DNA of 45,705 nucleotides from Flavobacteriales bacterium (GCA_947464785.1 CANHXZ010000003.1:1-45705); one strand, 5' to 3'; shown: positions 1 to 10,977, counted from the stretch's first letter. Notes: a model not told the origin generated them from the letters alone. Numbers and translations: made by a program.

Positions 1-1396
1 CGGCATGCGCAAACAGCGCGGCCTCCTCAAACCTTCCGGTGGTGAGGTGCAGTCCCCACGGAAGTCCGTTGGGGTGCAGTCCGCCCGGCAAACTCAAAGC
101 GGGCAAGCCGGTCAGGTTCGCATGCACGGTGTACAAATCTTCCAGGTACATGACCGTGGGGTCCGAGTTCTCGCGCCCGATGGGAAAGGCCGTGTGCGGA
201 GAAGTGGGAGACAGCAAGGCGTCGTACTGGGTCAGCAGCGATTCCGCGTGGTCGCGCAGCAGGCGTCGGCCTTTTTGCGCTTTGCCGTAATAGGCGTCGT
301 AGTAACCGCTGGACAAAACAAACGTGCCCAACAGAATGCGGCGCTGCACCTCCAAACCAAAACCCTCAGACCGCGACGCTTTCAGCAGCCCGTCCAAATC
401 GTCCACTTCTTGTTCCGAGCGGTGCCCAAAGCGAACGCCGTCGTACCGCGCTAAATTGGCGCTGGCCTCGGCCGTGGTCAAAACGTAGTACAAAGGGACC
501 AATTGATCCAGGTAGGGAAAATCGACGGCGTCTACCGTGTGTCCTGCGGAGCGGAGCTGGTCAAACAGGGCCTCCATGGCGGCACGGATGTGCGGATCCA
601 ATCCCGGATGGTCCATGGTTGCCTGAAAATACGCGTAGCGCTGGGGCCCCTCGGGGGCAACGGGCGGCGAGGACACCACCGGACGGGAAGAGACCGTGGC
701 GTCAAAGGCGTCGGCGCCGGACATAATTTCCAAAACCGCAGCAGCGTCTTCCAAGGTGTGGGCAAAGGGCCCGATTTGATCAAACGACGAAGCGTAGGCA
801 ATGAGTCCGTGGCGCGAAATGCGGCCGTAGGTAGGCTTCATGCCCACAATGCCCGTAAATGCAGCGGGTTGGCGGATGGAGCCGCCGGTATCTGAGCCCA
901 GGGCAACGTGACACACGCCCGCAGCCACCGCGGCGGCCGAGCCGCCCGAAGATCCGCCCGGAACTTTGCTGGGATCCAACGGATTGCGCACCGGTCCGTA
1001 GTAGGATGTTTCGTTGGACGAGCCCATGGCGAATTCGTCGCAGTTGGTGCGGCCCAAAAACACGGCACCCGCGGCTTCCAAACGTTCTACGGCCGTCGCT
1101 GAAAACAAACTTTCAAACGTTTCCAGCATTTTGGAGCCGGCAGAAACGCCGTGGCCGCGGTAGCACAAATTGTCTTTCAGCGCCACCACCATGCCCGCCA
1201 AAGGCAAGGACTGGCCGGCCGCCAAACGGGCATCCACGGCCGCCGCTTGGGCACGCGCAGATTCCGAGAACAATTCAATAAACATATTGAGATGGGCGGC
1301 CTGCTCTGCGCGCGCCAGAGCTTCCTCCACCAATGCGACACAGGTAGTCCTCCCCGCGGAAACCGCGCGGTAGTCCATCAGCGGCGAAAACCCCAT
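1..1396 (-). CDS. gatA: Asp-tRNA(Asn)/Glu-tRNA(Gln) amidotransferase subunit A (3' end beyond window)
   Basis: Manual minus-strand translation from ATG at 1396: MGFSPLMDYRAVSAG...PSKVPGGSSGGSAAAVAAGVCHVALGSDTGGSIRQPAAFTGIVGMKPTYGRISRHGLIAYASSFDQIGP; amidase signature motif. Open to the window edge, so missing from the ORF track. Start overlaps the tatA stop (ATGA). Confidence 0.95.
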   Translation of the reverse strand, partial: MGFSPLMDYRAVSAGRTTCVALVEEALARAEQAAHLNMFIELFSESARAQAAAVDARLAAGQSLPLAGMVVALKDNLCYRGHGVSAGSKMLETFESLFSATAVERLEAAGAVFLGRTNCDEFAMGSSNETSYYGPVRNPLDPSKVPGGSSGGSAAAVAAGVCHVALGSDTGGSIRQPAAFTGIVGMKPTYGRISRHGLIAYASSFDQIGPFAHTLEDAAAVLEIMSGADAFDATVSSRPVVSSPPVAPEGPQRYAYFQATMDHPGLDPHIRAAMEALFDQLRSAGHTVDAVDFPYLDQLVPLYYVLTTAEASANLARYDGVRFGHRSEQEVDDLDGLLKASRSEGFGLEVQRRILLGTFVLSSGYYDAYYGKAQKGRRLLRDHAESLLTQYDALLSPTSPHTAFPIGRENSDPTVMYLEDLYTVHANLTGLPALSLPGGLHPNGLPWGLHLTTGRFEEAALFAHA

Positions 1397-1590
1397 CAGT
1401 CTTTCTTTTCCTCTTTCTTCGCGGGAGCGTCTTCGTCCTTCATGGCGTTTTTAAACTCCTTCACGCCGCCTCCAAGGCCGCGCATCAATTCGGGAATTTT
1501 TTTACCACCGAACAACAAAACCACCACGGCAACGATCAATACGATCTGCCACGGTCCAACAATGCCCAGAAAAATAGCCCATGCATTCAT
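1396..1590 (-). CDS. tatA: Sec-independent translocase TatA/E family
   Basis: 64 aa, N-terminal TM helix followed by LLFGGKKIPELMRGLGGGVKEFKNAM, typical TatA/E hinge and amphipathic helix. Confidence 0.93.
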   Translation of the reverse strand: MNAWAIFLGIVGPWQIVLIVAVVVLLFGGKKIPELMRGLGGGVKEFKNAMKDEDAPAKKEEKKD

Positions 1591-1635
1591 AGCGGTGCAA
1601 TTTAGAACCCCAAAGGTACGAAGTCCGGCGGGGCC

Positions 1636-2634
1636 TTACGCTAATTTTTCGGCGAGCTTGGCCATCGTTTTGCGGGCAGACTCCCCGTCGTAGAGGATTT
1701 TGTACACCGCATTGGCGATGGGCATCCGAACGTCGTGGTTTTTCTTGACCGACTTGATCAACTTTGTGGCGTAGTACCCTTCCGCTACCATGTTCATTTC
1801 CAACATGGTGGAACGCACTGTATACCCTTTGCCAATCATGGTCCCGAAGGTGCGGTTTCGGCTGAATTGCGAATAGGCCGTCACCAAAAGGTCTCCCAAG
1901 TACTCCGAGCCGTTGATGTCTCGCTTGATGGGGTGCACGGCCTTGATGAACCGCTTCATTTCCTGAACGGAATTGCTGACCAGCACCGCTTGGAAGTTAT
2001 CTCCGTACCCCAAGCCGTGGCAAATGCCGCAGGCGATGGAGTAAATGTTCTTCAATACCGCGGCGTACTCCGTGCCGTAGATGTCGTCGGACACTTGGGT
2101 GCGCAAGTACGTGCACGCCAGCATGTCCGCCATGTACCGGGCGGCCTCCGCGCTCTCCGAGGCAATGGTCAGGTAACTGAGGCGCTCCAGAGCCACTTCT
2201 TCTGCGTGGCAGGGCCCCACAATTACCCCGAAGTCTTTGTAATCAACTCCGTAGGTGTCGTGCATGAACTCACCCACAATCTGGTTGCTGTCGGGCACAA
2301 TTCCCTTGATGGCGGAAAACACTTTTTTCCCTTCCAAGGAAACGTGCAGGTTTTCCAAGGCGGATTTCAAAAACGCCGAAGGCACGGCCAGCACAATAAT
2401 ATCTGCATCTTCCACCACGGAATCCAGGTCAGAATCAATCGCCAGGTGTTCCGTATTGAGCTCAACATCCGTGAGGTAGCGCGGATTGTGGTGGAAACGT
2501 TGGATGTGCAAGGCCGTCTCCGGATCCCGAACCCACCAGCCCACGTACTCGTTGTTGTTGGCCAGCAATTTGATGAGCGCGGTGGCAAAGCTACCGCCGC
2601 CAATGACGGCTATACGGGGAGATTTGGTACTCAA
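1636..2634 (-). CDS. gpsA: NAD(P)H-dependent glycerol-3-phosphate dehydrogenase
   Basis: 332 aa; N-terminal IAVIGGGSFATALIKLLANN, central VGPCHAEEVALERLSYLTIAS, AVLKNIYSIACGICHGLGYGDNFQA. Confidence 0.95.
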   Translation of the reverse strand: MSTKSPRIAVIGGGSFATALIKLLANNNEYVGWWVRDPETALHIQRFHHNPRYLTDVELNTEHLAIDSDLDSVVEDADIIVLAVPSAFLKSALENLHVSLEGKKVFSAIKGIVPDSNQIVGEFMHDTYGVDYKDFGVIVGPCHAEEVALERLSYLTIASESAEAARYMADMLACTYLRTQVSDDIYGTEYAAVLKNIYSIACGICHGLGYGDNFQAVLVSNSVQEMKRFIKAVHPIKRDINGSEYLGDLLVTAYSQFSRNRTFGTMIGKGYTVRSTMLEMNMVAEGYYATKLIKSVKKNHDVRMPIANAVYKILYDGESARKTMAKLAEKLA

Positions 2635-4286
2635 AATACGACGTCTTTGGCCAAGCGTTCGCCGTTTCGAACGAACACTACTTTGGCTTTTTGGCCCTTG
2701 CTGAACGAAGACAGGGCGGTCATGTAGGAGGTCATGTCCCGCACCGGCATGCCCCCCAATTCCACCACTACGTCGCCGGCCACCAGGCCGGCTTTCTCTG
2801 CTGGTTTGCCGGGAGAAACACCGGAAATACGCATGCCGCTGCCCGCAAAGGCGTAGTCCGGGACCACGCCCAAGGTTACTTTGAAGGAGGCAGCACTTTC
2901 GTTGGTGGGCTCCTTGACGTCCTGTTGCGTGAGTGCCGGAGCCTGGGAAAGCACTTCTACGGTGGCCAACAGGGTGCGCAGGGTGTACTCCACGCTGAGG
3001 GGTTCAATTTTCTCGACGTCGTCGGACGGACGGTGGTAGTCGCCGTGGGCGCCCGTGAAAAAATGCAAAACGGGAATGCCTTGGCGGTAAAAGGAGGCGT
3101 GATCCGACGCGCTCCCCGGAGCGGATTCGGTTTTCAAGGAGATGGGCAAGCACGTGGCGCGGCTCAAGACCTCCGGCCACTCCAACGCCGTTCCGGTGCC
3201 GCTCACTACCAGAGGATTGCCCTTTTCCATGCGCCCCACCATGTCAAAATTCAGCATGCCAAACAATTGCTTGAATTCAGCCGGCCGGTTGGCTACAAAG
3301 TGCTGCGATCCCAGCAATCCGTCTTCTTCCGCGCTGAAACCCACAATCAAGTAATTGAACGCCTTGGCGGTGGGCCATTCCTTCAAGAGCCGGGCCGCTT
3401 CCAGCACCACGGCAACTCCGGAGGCGTTGTCGTCTGCGCCGTTGTGGATGGCGGGCTCCCCGCGGTGCAACGAATGCTCCAAGCCCCAACCCAAGTGGTC
3501 GTAGTGCGCGCCCAACACCAGCGTTTTGGCGGCGCCGTGGTCCACAAAACCACATACGTTGGCGGCCTGCGCCGTTTCGCGCTGCACGAAGGCTTTTAAC
3601 TCGATCATTCCCCGCGGCACGGTGCCCTCTGGCAGGACGACTACCGGAATTCTTCCCGGACGCGTGCTTTTGTAAAACGGTTCGGGCAGCAGGTTGTCCT
3701 TTTTTCCGGGAACCAAAACCACGCCCACGGCGCCAGCGCTTGCGGCGCGATCGATCCGGGTGTCCAAGTCCAAGTGCTTGGCAAATTTTCCGTGCGGACC
3801 CTTGCCGTCCGGCGTGCCCGCTTGAATGACCGCAATTTTTCCGGCAATTCGTTTGTTTCGAAAGTCGTTGCGGCCCAAATCTTGGGCATCAATCCCGTAC
3901 CCAACGCGTTTGATTTTCCCGGAGGCTGCGCCGTTGGTGGTGTGGGGGTGGGGGAAGGTGTTTTTCAGCGCAACGCCCGTCTTTAGGGGCACCGCAGAGT
4001 TTCGATCTGGGGGAAACGACGCTAGCCGGGCCACGGTGAACCACTGCGAACCGTCGTCGGACACGGCGGGCAAAGCACCGTTCTCGCGCAGCACCTGAGC
4101 AATGTATTGACGTGCCTTTTCAGCGCCCTCAGTACCCGGATAACGCCCCTCCAATTCGTCCGAGGACAAATAGCCAATGTGGTGCATCATGTTCTCGCGG
4201 GCCATGTTCAAAGGCAGCTCGCAGGCAGACTGTCCGCGGGCCCCAAGGCTCCAGAGCAGCAGCACAAAAACAGAAAAACGCATCAT
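2631..4286 (-). CDS. Secreted M28-family metallopeptidase with C-terminal PDZ domain
   Basis: LVLGAHYDHLGW...HNGADDNASGVAVVLEAARLL...FSAEEDGLLGSQ; PDZ SGVSPGKPAEKAGLVAGDVVVELGG. Start placed at MMRFSVFVLLLWSLGARGQ (signal peptide); the longer ORF to 4520 overlaps lspA. Confidence 0.88.
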   Translation of the reverse strand: MMRFSVFVLLLWSLGARGQSACELPLNMARENMMHHIGYLSSDELEGRYPGTEGAEKARQYIAQVLRENGALPAVSDDGSQWFTVARLASFPPDRNSAVPLKTGVALKNTFPHPHTTNGAASGKIKRVGYGIDAQDLGRNDFRNKRIAGKIAVIQAGTPDGKGPHGKFAKHLDLDTRIDRAASAGAVGVVLVPGKKDNLLPEPFYKSTRPGRIPVVVLPEGTVPRGMIELKAFVQRETAQAANVCGFVDHGAAKTLVLGAHYDHLGWGLEHSLHRGEPAIHNGADDNASGVAVVLEAARLLKEWPTAKAFNYLIVGFSAEEDGLLGSQHFVANRPAEFKQLFGMLNFDMVGRMEKGNPLVVSGTGTALEWPEVLSRATCLPISLKTESAPGSASDHASFYRQGIPVLHFFTGAHGDYHRPSDDVEKIEPLSVEYTLRTLLATVEVLSQAPALTQQDVKEPTNESAASFKVTLGVVPDYAFAGSGMRISGVSPGKPAEKAGLVAGDVVVELGGMPVRDMTSYMTALSSFSKGQKAKVVFVRNGERLAKDVVF

Positions 4287-4942
4287 TTGGGTTGTTTTTT
4301 CCATTGAGTCAAGACGTACAAGCCCACGCCGGTAGAGATGGCGGCGTCGGCCAGGTTGAATATGGGCCGAAAGAAGATCAGGCGCTCGCCGCCCCATAGG
4401 GGGAAGGAGTCGGGCCATTGGGTGTCTACCAAAGGAAAGTACAGCATGTCCACCACATTTCCCATCAAGGGAGCGGCATAACCCCCACCCCATTCGGCCA
4501 CGCCGCCGTAGGGCACCCACGATTCAAACATCGGCAGGTAGGTCATCCCGCGGTCAAAGAGCACTCCGTAGAAGGCGCTGTCCAGTACGTTGCCCAAGGC
4601 GCCCGTGAAAATCAAGGCAATGGAGTAGACCAGCACGGGAGCAGACCAAAAACCGCGTTCCGCACAGTCCGCACGGCTGCTGCGCCACTCTTTCCAGCCC
4701 CACCAGCCAATAAAACCAATGGCCAACACCCGAAACAGGGAGAGGATCAATTTACCGGTGGTTCCGCCCCATTCCATCCCAAACGCCATGCCCGGGTTTT
4801 CCGTGAAATGCAGGTGAAACCAAGGCAATAGTTCCACGCTCTCGCCAAAAGCGAAGGTAGTTTTGATGTAGATTTTCAAGGCCTGATCGGCCAGCAACAA
4901 AAGGCCAACCAAGGCCAGGGGTCCGCGGGGTACTGAATTCAC
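4283..4942 (-). CDS. lspA: Lipoprotein signal peptidase
   Basis: LLADQALKIYIKTTF...FHLHFTENPGMAFGM...GALGNVLDS...PIFNLADAAISTGVGLY; NxxD and FNxAD catalytic motifs. Confidence 0.93.
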   Translation of the reverse strand: MNSVPRGPLALVGLLLLADQALKIYIKTTFAFGESVELLPWFHLHFTENPGMAFGMEWGGTTGKLILSLFRVLAIGFIGWWGWKEWRSSRADCAERGFWSAPVLVYSIALIFTGALGNVLDSAFYGVLFDRGMTYLPMFESWVPYGGVAEWGGGYAAPLMGNVVDMLYFPLVDTQWPDSFPLWGGERLIFFRPIFNLADAAISTGVGLYVLTQWKKQPK

Positions 4943-5323
4943 TTATCTTTTTTTCTTGGCTTCCATGCTCAGCGTGGCGTGTGGGACCAAGCGCAGCCGA
5001 TCCTTGCCAATGAGCTGGCCGGTCTCGCGGCAGATGCCGTAGGTTTTGTTTTCAATGCGCATCAGGGCCGCCTTCAGGTCCCGAATAAACTTTTCCTGAC
5101 GTGCGGCCAGTTGCGCGTTGGCTTCTTTACTCATGGTCTCTGACCCCTCTTCAAAACTCTTGAAGACGGGAGACGTATCGTCTGTTCCGTTGTTCAAATT
5201 GTTGGCGAATTGTTCGCGCAACAAGCCCAGATCTTGTTCTGCCTTGGCAATTTTGTCAACGATCAATAAGCGAAACTCTTCCAAGTCGGCGTCGGTGTAA
5301 CGGATTTTATGGGCTTCGGCCAT
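4943..5323 (-). CDS. DksA/TraR-family zinc-finger-like protein
   Basis: 126 aa; coiled-coil N-terminus, C-terminal YGICRETGQLIGKDRLRLVPHATLSMEAK. Confidence 0.85.
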   Translation of the reverse strand: MAEAHKIRYTDADLEEFRLLIVDKIAKAEQDLGLLREQFANNLNNGTDDTSPVFKSFEEGSETMSKEANAQLAARQEKFIRDLKAALMRIENKTYGICRETGQLIGKDRLRLVPHATLSMEAKKKR

Positions 5324-5371
5324 GGCGGTTTAGGTGGTTATTCGGTTTAGGAAGCGGTGAAGATAAAAAAG

Positions 5372-8300
5372 TTACGCCTTTTCCAATGCCACTTGGCACG
5401 TTAAACCTTCTACCTCGACTTCCGTCGGCACGGCAGATGCAGGTAGATCCTGCAAATCCCACGCCAAGCGAACGGCTAAAACTTCAGACGCCACCCATTC
5501 CGCATGCGCCATCAAGGCCTCATGCAGAGGGCTGGGCGCTTGCACCCAAAGCGAAATGCGGTCCGTAATTTCCAGACCGGAATCTTTTCGGAGGTTTTGG
5601 ATGCGGTTCACGGTTTCCCGGGCCCAACCTTCGGCTTCCAATTCTGGAGTGAGGGCAGTGTCTACGGCTACGGTGAGTCCGCGTTCGGAGGCCACTTCCA
5701 GTCCGGCTTGTACCTCGGTGGTGATTTCCACGTCTTCCGGCGTCAATTCAAAGGAACCGTTGGGCAGTTGGAGGGTCCAAGAACCGCTGCTTTCCAAAGC
5801 ATTCAGCGCCTCGGGGCTCAAGGAAGCGATTCCCGCCGCCACATCCTTCATGGAGGCGCCGGCCTTGGGACCCAAGGCCTTGAAGTTGGCCTTGGCTTTT
5901 TTGGTGAACACGCCGCTTTCTGCCGTTACGGGCACCAATTCTTTGATGTTGACTTCCGCCAGCACCAAGGGGGTGATCGCCGCCAATTCGGCCCGACGTT
6001 CCTCGCTCAGCACGGGCACGAGCATTTTCGCCAGCGGCTGGCGCACGCGCATTTTGGTGCGTTTGCGCACGCTCAGCACCAAGCTGGTCAGGCCTTGAGC
6101 CAAATCCATGCGGGCTTCCAATCCAGCATCTATTTGCGCGGCATCCACCTCCGGAAACGAAGACAAGTGCACGCTGGCTCCGCCGTTCAAGTCCCGGTAC
6201 AAACGGTCCGCGTAAAAGGGCGCCAGCGGCGCCATGAGCCGCGCCACGGTGTCCAAGCACGTATGCAGGGTGTGGTAGGCTGCGCGCTTGTCTGCGCCCA
6301 TTTCGCCCTTCCAGAACCGTCGGCGGCACAGCCGCACGTACCAATTGCTCAGGTGGTCCGTCACGAACTCCTGAACCGGTCGGTAGGCCTTGGTGGGCTC
6401 GTACTGGTCCATTTGCTCCGTCACTTCCGCCACCAAAGACTGCAGTCGGCTCAAAATCCAGCGGTCAATTTCCGGACGGTCCGACGGGTCCACCGCGGGC
6501 GTGGTTTTGGGATCAAAGCCGTCCACGTTGGCGTAAAGGGAAAAGAACCCGTAGGTGTTGTAGAGGGTACCAAAAAACTTGCGCTGAACTTCCGTCACGC
6601 CGTCCGGATCGTACTTCAGGTTGTCCCAGGGCTGGGCATTGGTGAGGAGGTACCAGCGCACCGCGTCCGCCCCGTGGAGGTCCATGGCCGCAAAGGGGTC
6701 CACGGCATTGCCCAAGCGCTTGGACATTTTTTGGCCGTTCTTGTCCAGGACCAAGCCGTTGGAGATCACGTTCTTGTAGGCCACGGAATCTTTTACGAGG
6801 GCCGCAATGGCGTGCAGGGTGTAAAACCAGCCGCGCGTTTGGTCCACGCCTTCCGCAATGAAATCTGCCGGAAAAGCAGACCCTCCGTCCACCGCCTCTT
6901 TGTTTTCAAAGGGATAGTGCAGTTGGGCAAAGGGCATCGCCCCGGAATCAAACCAAACGTCAATTAAATCCGTTTCGCGGCGCATGGGCTTGCCGGTAGA
7001 AGAAGTCAAAATCCATTCGTCTACGTGCGGACGGTGCAGGTCTACGGCGTCGTAGTTGGCGGCGGAAAAGTCCCCCGGGGTGAAGTGGGCCAAAGGATTG
7101 GAAGCCATGTGCCCGGCCGCAACCGAAACGTCCAACGCCTCCTTCAACTGCTCCAAAGAGCCCACGCAAACAGTTTCTTTTCCGTCTTCCGTTCGCCAGA
7201 GGGGCAACGGAATGCCCCAGTACCGGGAGCGGCTCAAATTCCAATCGTTCAGCGATTCCAGCCAATTTCCAAACCGACCGGTTCCCGTGCTGGCCGGTTT
7301 CCACTGGATGGTGCTGTTCAGGGCCTGCATGCGTTCTTTGACCGCGGTGGCCCGAATGAACCAGCTGTCCAGCGGGTAGTACAAGACCGGCTTGTCCGTC
7401 CGCCAGCAGTGCGGGTAGCTGTGCACGTACTTCTGTACTTTGAACGCCTTGTTCTCCGTTTTCAGCTGGATGGCGATTTCTTCGTCCACGCTCAACTTGG
7501 GCGCCTCCTCTTCAGAATAGTAGGCGTTTTTGACAAATTTTCCGGCCCACGAGCCGCCGGCTTGCGGAATAAAGCGTCCGCGCAAATCCACCAAAGGCAC
7601 GGGGTCGCCTTCTTCGTTCAACACCAACAGAGGCGGCACTCCGGCAGCAGCGGCCACCCGCGCGTCGTCCGCGCCAAAAGTAGGTGCCGTGTGCACCATG
7701 CCCGTGCCGTCTTCCGTGGTCACAAAATCACCCGGAATCACGCGAAAAGCCTGGTCTGCGTTCTCGTGGGGCAAGGCGCCCGGAAGCAATTGCTCGTAGC
7801 GCAGGCCCACCAAAGCGGAGCCCATGTGCGTGCTGCGTCGGGTCCAAACCGAACCCTCCTCCTCCGCCTTGAAATAATTGGGCACCAAAGCCGTGGCCAG
7901 CACCACTTCCACCGCCAAATGCGTGTAGGGGTTTTCCGCAGCAATGCGGGTGTACTCAATGTCCGGGCCCACCGTCAGCGCCGTGTTGGACGGCAAAGTC
8001 CACGGGGTGGTGGTCCAAGCCAAAAGGTGCACGGCGGAATCCCCAAAAAGCGCGCGGCTTTGGTCCGACGGCACCACGGCAAACTGTGCCGTTACGCTGG
8101 TGTCTGTAACGTCTTTGTAGCAACCGGGCTGGTTCAACTCGTGGGAGCTCAAGCCCGTACCCGCGGCGGGTGAATACGGCTGGATGGTGTACCCTTTGTA
8201 CAGCAAGCCCTTGTTGTAGATCTGGGAAAGCAACCACCAAACGGACTCAATGTAGGGCGTCTTGTAGGTGACGTAGGCGTTCTCCTGGTCCACCCAGTAG

Positions 8301-8722
8301 CCCATTTGCCGGGTTAAGTCGTTCCAAATGCCGGTGTACCGCATCACGGCCTTGCGGCACGCAGCGTTGTACTCCTCAATGGTGATGGTTTTGCCAATGT
8401 CTTCCTTGGTGATGCCCAACTCTTTTTCCACGCCCAGTTCCACCGGTAGCCCGTGCGTATCCCATCCGGCCCGACGGTCCACGCGGTACCCGCGCTGGGT
8501 TTTGTATCGGCAAAAAGCGTCCTTCAGGGTCCGCGCCATGACGTGGTGGATGCCCGGCAGCCCGTTGGCGGAGGGGGGACCTTCGTAAAAGACAAAATTG
8601 GGCGCCTCCTTACGCTGCGCCAAGCTCTGCGCAAACGTTTCCTCAGCTTCCCATTGCGTCAGCACCTCCCGCTGTACGGCAGCGAGGTCCAACTGGGTGT
8701 ATTCCGGGTAGTGCGTTTTCAT
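5372..8722 (-). CDS. ileS: Isoleucyl-tRNA synthetase
   Basis: 1116 aa; FYEGPPSANGLPGIHHVMARTLKD (HIGH region), KNGQKMSKRLGNAVDP (KMSKR), GWDTHGLPVE. Confidence 0.97.
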   Translation of the reverse strand: MKTHYPEYTQLDLAAVQREVLTQWEAEETFAQSLAQRKEAPNFVFYEGPPSANGLPGIHHVMARTLKDAFCRYKTQRGYRVDRRAGWDTHGLPVELGVEKELGITKEDIGKTITIEEYNAACRKAVMRYTGIWNDLTRQMGYWVDQENAYVTYKTPYIESVWWLLSQIYNKGLLYKGYTIQPYSPAAGTGLSSHELNQPGCYKDVTDTSVTAQFAVVPSDQSRALFGDSAVHLLAWTTTPWTLPSNTALTVGPDIEYTRIAAENPYTHLAVEVVLATALVPNYFKAEEEGSVWTRRSTHMGSALVGLRYEQLLPGALPHENADQAFRVIPGDFVTTEDGTGMVHTAPTFGADDARVAAAAGVPPLLVLNEEGDPVPLVDLRGRFIPQAGGSWAGKFVKNAYYSEEEAPKLSVDEEIAIQLKTENKAFKVQKYVHSYPHCWRTDKPVLYYPLDSWFIRATAVKERMQALNSTIQWKPASTGTGRFGNWLESLNDWNLSRSRYWGIPLPLWRTEDGKETVCVGSLEQLKEALDVSVAAGHMASNPLAHFTPGDFSAANYDAVDLHRPHVDEWILTSSTGKPMRRETDLIDVWFDSGAMPFAQLHYPFENKEAVDGGSAFPADFIAEGVDQTRGWFYTLHAIAALVKDSVAYKNVISNGLVLDKNGQKMSKRLGNAVDPFAAMDLHGADAVRWYLLTNAQPWDNLKYDPDGVTEVQRKFFGTLYNTYGFFSLYANVDGFDPKTTPAVDPSDRPEIDRWILSRLQSLVAEVTEQMDQYEPTKAYRPVQEFVTDHLSNWYVRLCRRRFWKGEMGADKRAAYHTLHTCLDTVARLMAPLAPFYADRLYRDLNGGASVHLSSFPEVDAAQIDAGLEARMDLAQGLTSLVLSVRKRTKMRVRQPLAKMLVPVLSEERRAELAAITPLVLAEVNIKELVPVTAESGVFTKKAKANFKALGPKAGASMKDVAAGIASLSPEALNALESSGSWTLQLPNGSFELTPEDVEITTEVQAGLEVASERGLTVAVDTALTPELEAEGWARETVNRIQNLRKDSGLEITDRISLWVQAPSPLHEALMAHAEWVASEVLAVRLAWDLQDLPASAVPTEVEVEGLTCQVALEKA

Positions 8723-9147
8723 GGGAGCACAGCGATCACTTTCAATTCAACGGCAATGGGGGTGGGCAAGGCGCCAACCTCTACCGTGGTGCGGCACGGA
8801 CGCGGATTCACGTCCGCAAAGTATTCCGCGTACAACCGGTTGAAGGCGGAGAAGTCGCGACGCATGTCGGTCAAAAAGACCGTTACGTCCACTAAATCAG
8901 ACCACTTCGCGCCGTTTTCTTCCAAAACCGTGCGCACATTCGCCATCACGCTGTGCACTTGGGCCTCAAAATCAAAGGATTGGTAGTTTCCGGCCGCATC
9001 CAAGGCGAGGCCGGGCACGCTGGAAGCTGCCGGGGCGCTCTTGGGCAGCCGGGGCCCAATGCCCGATACAAACAACAGGTTGCCCACTTTGCGGGCGGCA
9101 GGGTACAGCCCCACGGGCTGCGGTGCGTTGGAAGCGGAAGAGTCCAT
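8719..9147 (-). CDS. RidA/YjgF family protein
   Basis: MDSSASNAPQPVGLYPAARKVGNLLFVSGIGPR...LEENGAKWSDLVDVTVFLTDMRRDFSAFNRLYAEYF...PRPCRTTVEVGALP; start chosen at the ATG of MDSSASN. Confidence 0.9.
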   Translation of the reverse strand: MDSSASNAPQPVGLYPAARKVGNLLFVSGIGPRLPKSAPAASSVPGLALDAAGNYQSFDFEAQVHSVMANVRTVLEENGAKWSDLVDVTVFLTDMRRDFSAFNRLYAEYFADVNPRPCRTTVEVGALPTPIAVELKVIAVLP

Positions 9148-9525
9148 AGGAGGCAAAGATACAGCGCGCGCGAGGGATGGGCGAGGGAGCGGCGATTTGA
9201 GCCCTCCGGGGATCCGGCAAAATGCAGCACGGCGGCAGATTACCAAATTGTTAAAAAACGAAAAACGCCGCCCAAAAGACGACGTTTCTCTAACCCTTGT
9301 GTCGAAACAGCTCAGAAAAACCAATCCAACAGGGCAAATATAGAATAATTTTTCAAAGTGTGCGCAGTACACTAAGTAATTTTTTTATTTTTGTTACTCG
9401 AACAACGAACGGAGGGAGGTGGTCCTTGCGGTTTGGGGCGGTTGGTCCTTGATTTCTGAGCCTCTTCAAACGATTGCACGATCCCAAGCAGCGAGCCCAT
9501 CTTCTCCAGTTCGTACTTTTACCCC

Positions 9526-10977
9526 GTGGCCACCGTTAAAAAACTCGTCGGGGATGCTGCGCTTTACGGCGTGAGCAGCATTGTGGCCCGCTTGCTCAAT
9601 TTTTTGCTGACCCCGCTGCACACCGCGGTGCTTCCCAAAGCCGAGTACGGAGCCTACTCAGACCTGTACGTTTTCATAGCCTTTTTGATGGTGGTGCTCA
9701 CCTACGGCATGGAGACGGCCTATTTTCGGTTCAGCCAGCGGGCAGACGCCAATTCGGAGTCCGTGTACAGTACCTCGCTGCTGTCCATTTTGGGAACTAC
9801 GGTTTTTTTCTTGCTGGTATTGAGCTTGTTCTACCAACCTCTGGCCGAGGTTTTGCGGTACGGCAGTCGGCCGGAATTGGTCTTGGGCATGGGCCTCATT
9901 GTGGCGTTTGAAGCCGTCGCAGCGGTTCCCTTTGCCCGGCTTCGTGCTCAAGGAAAGGCGGCGCGCTTTGTGGCCATCAAGACCGGATTGATCCTGGTCA
10001 ACATTGTGCTCAACTTGTTCTTTTACCAATGGTACCCCGCGCAGAACCCGGCGTTTGACGCCCACACCGTGCAGTGGGTTTTGGTGGCCAACCTGGGCGC
10101 GTCCTTGTTCATGATCTTGTGTTTGTGGCCGGAATGGCGGGCCATTCGCCTTCCGTCCTTCAATTGGACCGTTTGGCGCCAAATGCTTGCCTTTGGATTC
10201 CCCCTGCTGCTGGCGGGATTGCCGGGCGTTGCCAACGAAATGGCCGACCGCTTTTTCATCAAGTATTTGCTGCCCGCTGAGACCAGTTTGGCCGACGTCG
10301 GCACGTATTCCGCCATTTACAAACTATCCATCTTTTTGGTCATGTTCAACCAGGCCTTTCGCTATGCGGCGGAGCCCTTCTTCTTCAAGGCCGGGGGCCA
10401 AGGCAATGCGGCACCGATGCTGGCCCGCACCACGCGCGCTTTTGTTGCGGTGGTAGGTTTGGGCATGGTATCGGTTTTGGCGGGATTGGACCTGCTCAAA
10501 CACTTTATTGCCGCCAAGTACTGGGACCACCTCCACCTGCTCCCCATATTGCTGTGGGCCAACCTGTTTTTGGCCCTCAACACCCAGTTGTCTATGGGCT
10601 ACAAACTGAACGACAAAACGTCGTTGGCGCTGCGCGTAACCCTGGTGGGATTTGCGTTGACCGTGGTGCTGAACTGGGTTTGGATTCCCCGATGGGGCAT
10701 TGAAGGCGCCGCTTGGGCCACCTTGGTGAGCTACGCCGGCATGACCCTGGTCTCCTACGGCTTGGGCACCAAGTACTTCCCCGTTCCGTATGAGGTGGGG
10801 AAAATCTCCTTGTACCTGGTTGCGGCGGCAGCGTGCGGCTACGGAGCGTTTTTGGCTTCCGGCGTGCCGCTCCTCCAAATCTTGGCCGCAGGGGTTTATG
10901 CCGCCGTCGTTTTTGCCGTGGAGCGCCCAGATCGTTGGCGCCGCAACTCCGTCCCCTCCCAAACGTCTAACCGATGA
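9526..10977 (+). CDS. Oligosaccharide/polysaccharide flippase (MOP superfamily)
   Basis: 483 aa polytopic protein, GTG start; [44 protein letters not shown]. Confidence 0.88.
   Translation: MATVKKLVGDAALYGVSSIVARLLNFLLTPLHTAVLPKAEYGAYSDLYVFIAFLMVVLTYGMETAYFRFSQRADANSESVYSTSLLSILGTTVFFLLVLSLFYQPLAEVLRYGSRPELVLGMGLIVAFEAVAAVPFARLRAQGKAARFVAIKTGLILVNIVLNLFFYQWYPAQNPAFDAHTVQWVLVANLGASLFMILCLWPEWRAIRLPSFNWTVWRQMLAFGFPLLLAGLPGVANEMADRFFIKYLLPAETSLADVGTYSAIYKLSIFLVMFNQAFRYAAEPFFFKAGGQGNAAPMLARTTRAFVAVVGLGMVSVLAGLDLLKHFIAAKYWDHLHLLPILLWANLFLALNTQLSMGYKLNDKTSLALRVTLVGFALTVVLNWVWIPRWGIEGAAWATLVSYAGMTLVSYGLGTKYFPVPYEVGKISLYLVAAAACGYGAFLASGVPLLQILAAGVYAAVVFAVERPDRWRRNSVPSQTSNR

Noticed and set aside
1735-2727. 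330-aa plus-strand ORF opposite gpsA
   Set aside because: Shadow of gpsA; H/V/R-rich and domain-free.
4287-4520. N-terminal extension of the M28 peptidase ORF
   Set aside because: Overlaps lspA in another frame; signal peptide begins at 4286 with an ATGA overlap, the expected operon start.
5504-8173. Long plus-strand ORFs (487 aa and 382 aa) opposite ileS
   Set aside because: Antisense shadows of ileS in high-GC DNA; R/H/Q/V-rich with no recognisable domain.
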